Shown piece by piece: positions 61,420 to 64,000 of a stretch of DNA of 64,000 nt. Position 1 is the first letter of the stretch. The number at the start of each line of letters is the position of its first letter. A model generated the notes under the pieces. That model did not search any database. It was not told the DNA's origin and worked only from the letters and a program-made list of their open reading frames with translations. Made by a program: the position numbers and the translations under genes. This DNA comes from Myroides odoratus (lineage in GTDB: Bacteria > Bacteroidota > Bacteroidia > Flavobacteriales > Flavobacteriaceae), in the NCBI RefSeq assembly GCF_001549985.1, contig NZ_LROZ01000001.1, forward strand, positions 62,001-126,000, given 5' to 3'.

Positions 61420-62388
61420 ATGAATAGTAAACTTTGGGTTTTAAAAACAGTCCATGACAAAGACAAAGCTTCCACAACCATTGATAGTTATGGTGATAGC
61501 TTAACAGAATACTATAATTATGATAACAACGTAGCCAATTCAAAACAGATTAAAGAAGGAGATTACGCTATTATTATTGATAAAAAGAAAATTTTAGGAT
61601 TCTCAAAAATTGGATATATCGACCAATATGAAGGAGAAAAGACCGTTCGAAAATGCCCAATATGTGGACATAGTACACTAGATAAAAGAAAAACAAAATT
61701 TCCTATATACAGATGTAACAAAGGACATGAGTTTGACCAACCTATCGAAGAAATTCAAGCAGTTACAAAATACAGTGCTAGCTTTACAACTTTTGTTTCA
61801 TTAGAATTATTCAACGACGACTTACTTCAACTGAAACCGTATTATACAAACGGATATAACCGAAACATGTCTATGCAATATTTGGATTTGGAAGCGTTGG
61901 ATATTTTTCCAAATCTAAAAAAAGAACTAGATAAGGTTCAAGAACAATACATCCATCCAACAACTAGTTTTATCACTGAAGTTGAAGAACCAGAACCGTA
62001 TGATGCAAACAGTGAAGATGAAAGAAGCTTTACGATTCAAGCAATAAAAGCAAGAAGAGGACAACAAACCTTCCGCAAAAAATTATTAGATCAATTTAAT
62101 TCTACTTGCGTGATTACGGGATGTAAAATTATTGACATTTTAGAAGCTGCACATATTAATCCTTATCGTGGAGAAAAAGATCATCATTCTGGTAATGGCT
62201 TGTTACTACGTGCCGATATTCATACTTTATTTGATTTAGACCTCATTCGCATCAATCCAAAAAGTTTTAACGTGGAAATTTCCGACAAACTAATTGGATC
62301 TGAATATGAACAGTATGATGGAGTTTGTTTAAATCAGTATGAAAAATTAATTTCAATCGATGCGTTAAGAGGGAAGTATAAAGAATAA
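61420..62388 (+). CDS. HNH endonuclease with N-terminal EVE/PUA-like domain and zinc ribbon
   Basis: This 322-residue protein has three parts. The C-terminus (about 225-280) is an HNH nuclease: STCVITGC, AAHINPYRGEKDHHSGNGLLLRADIHTLFD, with the AHI and HTLFD residues expected for metal binding and catalysis. The middle is a zinc ribbon with CPIC (79-82) and CNKGH (99-103). The N-terminus (KLWVLKTVHDKDKA, then KEGDYAIIIDKKKILGFSKIGYI) resembles EVE/PUA-type base-reader domains in strand pattern only; this assignment is tentative. Related reader-HNH fusions act as type IV restriction enzymes on modified DNA. It converges on the receiver-like gene. Confidence 0.75.
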   Translation: MNSKLWVLKTVHDKDKASTTIDSYGDSLTEYYNYDNNVANSKQIKEGDYAIIIDKKKILGFSKIGYIDQYEGEKTVRKCPICGHSTLDKRKTKFPIYRCNKGHEFDQPIEEIQAVTKYSASFTTFVSLELFNDDLLQLKPYYTNGYNRNMSMQYLDLEALDIFPNLKKELDKVQEQYIHPTTSFITEVEEPEPYDANSEDERSFTIQAIKARRGQQTFRKKLLDQFNSTCVITGCKIIDILEAAHINPYRGEKDHHSGNGLLLRADIHTLFDLDLIRINPKSFNVEISDKLIGSEYEQYDGVCLNQYEKLISIDALRGKYKE

Positions 62389-62412
62389 AAGTGGATATAT
62401 CCACTTTTATTC
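62383..62412. terminator. Perfect 30-bp palindrome between convergent genes
   Basis: GAATAAAAGTGGATA and TATCCACTTTTATTC abut with no spacer; the HNH stop codon lies in its left arm. In RNA it would fold as a hairpin with a small loop and T-rich ends, serving as terminator for both genes. Confidence 0.75.
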
Positions 62413-62413
62413 T

Positions 62414-64000
62414 TTAGTATATTTTTACAAAATCCACACCAACTCTTGCAGGATGACCAAAAGCATGATTAGCAATACGCTGTGCATAGTCTTGTCTTAA
62501 AGTCGTTATATAACTCAAATTAAACTCATTTAAATTTTGATCAATTTCTTCTTCTTTATACTTATTTGAAATATCCCACATTCTTAATTTTTTATCAATA
62601 AGTTTATTACTTTCAACATTAAAAATTTGTGGTTTAACGTAAAATGGTTTGTATAAAAACTGTTTATACCCATCGATTTCATTAGTTAACTTTCTAATTC
62701 TATAAGCATCCATACTTTCTCCCTGTCTTTGTCTTTCTATTGAATTAAACCTAGCACTATCTAAATTCCCCCAATAGACAGCAATGTTATTTGGCAAAAA
62801 ACTTAAAAAAGCAGTATCTCCCAATCGTAACGCTAAATCAATATTTTTAAACTGTTTGCCTTTTACAAAATAAAAATTTCCTTGGATTTTGTTAGGGTCA
62901 AAACAATCGCATAAAGCTGTTATACACAAAAAGTAATCCCCTTTTACGTCTACAAAAACATCACCAAAATTCAAATTTGGAATACTATCATGCATTCCAC
63001 TTACAGTCACCGAATTGTAAAATACATTTAACTGAAACAAATCCTCATTAGTAGGGGGTGTATTAGCTAGCTTAGAACTCTGATTTTGTAAAAAATCGCT
63101 CTCTAATAATTTAAGTTTTGCAGTTCTAAATTTTAAAGTTGCTTGTTCTAATAAAAGTTTTTTTATAATTGTCCCAAATGATTTATCATCATTCAAATGA
63201 TTTCTAAATTGAAATAATGCTTCCGTAGATGATTTCAAAATAGAACTATCGATAAAGCTCTCATTATCATTAAATATAGATTGCATTTCTAATCCTAACA
63301 ATTGAAAAAAACTCCCTTCATTCGTAATAACAATATCAGAAATTCTTCTTATCAAAGATTCATAATTTAAATCTTTATTAAAGTCTTTCTTTAAAGTTAA
63401 TACGAATGTATTATTAATCATAAAAGAATTATTCCCGGCATTAAACACTTCGTACTTAGGTGAAATTCCATCAGAATAATAAAACTTATCAATATTTAGA
63501 GCAATATGTATTAATCTAAATAAATACTCAATAGCATTATTTTCAAATTCTTTTATTGGAAAAGCAGAGAAATCTATACTATTTTCATTTGCAAATTCCT
63601 GAATATCATCTTGACTTTTATTTATAGTATCTTTTAAATCATCTTCTTCAAAAAATGAATACACATCACTAATAATTTGGAAGTTTTCTTTTGATATACC
63701 TGAAAAATAAGCATCAAGAAACAAAGAAATATCATCAAAATTTTGTGCACTAGAGTAGATACAACAAAAATTGATATTAGGAGAACTTACTGCTTTATGC
63801 AAAAGATTTAATGAATGTTCCTGCCCCGATACTCCATCTAATTCCCAATCAAGTAAAATTAAATCCTTTCCTTTAAACAAATACTCAATTGTTTTAGGTT
63901 CATTAATGTTTGTATTTTCAAACTTATGTACGGTTAAGTTTTTTCCATTCGTTTTAAAAGTTGTATATAAATCAAAAGATAGTTTTTCTTCAGGAACTTT
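62414..64000 (-). CDS. Receiver-like domain protein (5' end outside window)
   Basis: The frame is open from the right edge (64000) to the TAA at 62414, so at least 528 residues are visible and the N-terminus is missing; a TTG at 63880 is not a real start. The first visible part ends a beta strand in DLILLDWELDG, resembling the Asp-bearing strand of a response regulator receiver. Then come IYSSAQNFDDIS and a long region of unknown fold. A later segment has CITALCDCFDPNKI and FVKGK, and the end reads LRQDYAQRIANHAFGHPARVGVDF. It resembles receiver-domain proteins that, as I recall, are paired with an HSP90-type ATPase in putative defence loci; the partner would lie just beyond 64000. The function is inferred. 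Confidence 0.6.
   Translation of the reverse strand, partial: KVPEEKLSFDLYTTFKTNGKNLTVHKFENTNINEPKTIEYLFKGKDLILLDWELDGVSGQEHSLNLLHKAVSSPNINFCCIYSSAQNFDDISLFLDAYFSGISKENFQIISDVYSFFEEDDLKDTINKSQDDIQEFANENSIDFSAFPIKEFENNAIEYLFRLIHIALNIDKFYYSDGISPKYEVFNAGNNSFMINNTFVLTLKKDFNKDLNYESLIRRISDIVITNEGSFFQLLGLEMQSIFNDNESFIDSSILKSSTEALFQFRNHLNDDKSFGTIIKKLLLEQATLKFRTAKLKLLESDFLQNQSSKLANTPPTNEDLFQLNVFYNSVTVSGMHDSIPNLNFGDVFVDVKGDYFLCITALCDCFDPNKIQGNFYFVKGKQFKNIDLALRLGDTAFLSFLPNNIAVYWGNLDSARFNSIERQRQGESMDAYRIRKLTNEIDGYKQFLYKPFYVKPQIFNVESNKLIDKKLRMWDISNKYKEEEIDQNLNEFNLSYITTLRQDYAQRIANHAFGHPARVGVDFVKIY

Noticed and set aside
63878..63880. TTG at 63880 as start of the receiver-like protein
   Set aside because: The frame stays open to base 64000 with coherent protein sequence (KTIEYLFKGKDLILLDW), so the real start is outside the window.

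Overview
This AT-rich window comes from a member of the Bacteroidota, almost certainly the class Flavobacteriia; a Myroides-like genome is my best guess, but no single sequence here proves the genus. The signs are a fused cbb3 oxidase gene (ccoNO), the gliding and type IX secretion genes gldI and porQ, a SusC/SusD pair, many lipoproteins with short lipoboxes, DUF5683, DUF4252 and WbqC family genes, A-rich leaders without Shine-Dalgarno sequences, and repeated TAnnTTTG promoter boxes, the Bacteroidota -7 element. I recognise no tRNA, rRNA, CRISPR array, insertion sequence or prophage.

Layout. Bases 1-5092 hold a microaerobic respiration block (ccoNO cut by the window edge, ccoS, ccoI) and a divergent Crp/Fnr regulator. 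Then come nrnA, gldI and a double-domain prolyl isomerase (5171-7831), and a minus-strand housekeeping operon parA-parB-DUF5683-dapB-lepB-wbqC (13212 down to 7959). Bases 14405-19375 form a probable organic-phosphate scavenging operon: TonB-dependent receptor, acid phosphatase, beta-propeller phytase. Bases 19807-34277 carry fumC, a nucleoside-type MFS carrier, cmk, porQ, lon, lipoproteins, a UMF1-type carrier, an M48 protease, msrB and birA. Bases 34380-39929 are rsfS-ftsH, then a LUD-cdsA-psd-ACBP-SOD unit. Bases 40106-49384 (minus) hold dnaB, accA, an EamA carrier, an LptF/LptG permease, tgt, an ABC permease with binding protein, and a Kdo/WaaP-type kinase. Bases 50170-59588 hold a YncE-like lipoprotein, DUF4252, a 52-residue membrane protein, a two-component system and the SusC/SusD pair. 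The right end (61420-64000) looks accessory: an HNH nuclease with a possible modified-base reader domain, convergent with a large receiver-like protein cut by the window edge.

How the parts work together. The clearest regulatory signal is a palindrome TGAyATTTATCA. Its first base lies exactly 35 bp upstream of the first base of a -7-like box before ccoS, ccoI and the unannotated small gene at 52200, suggesting one Fnr-type regulon that the adjacent regulator at 4409 could control. A second signal is five direct repeats at an exact 11-bp period just upstream of the -7 box of the SusC gene; they directly follow a response regulator/histidine kinase pair and look like its operator.

The intergenic regions also carry an unusual family of short tandem and dispersed repeats: TATGRGT heptamers, GGTGAGAyk arrays, and a 73-bp unit found at two loci. 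They sit mostly beside hairpin terminators and create spurious open frames, which I left out.
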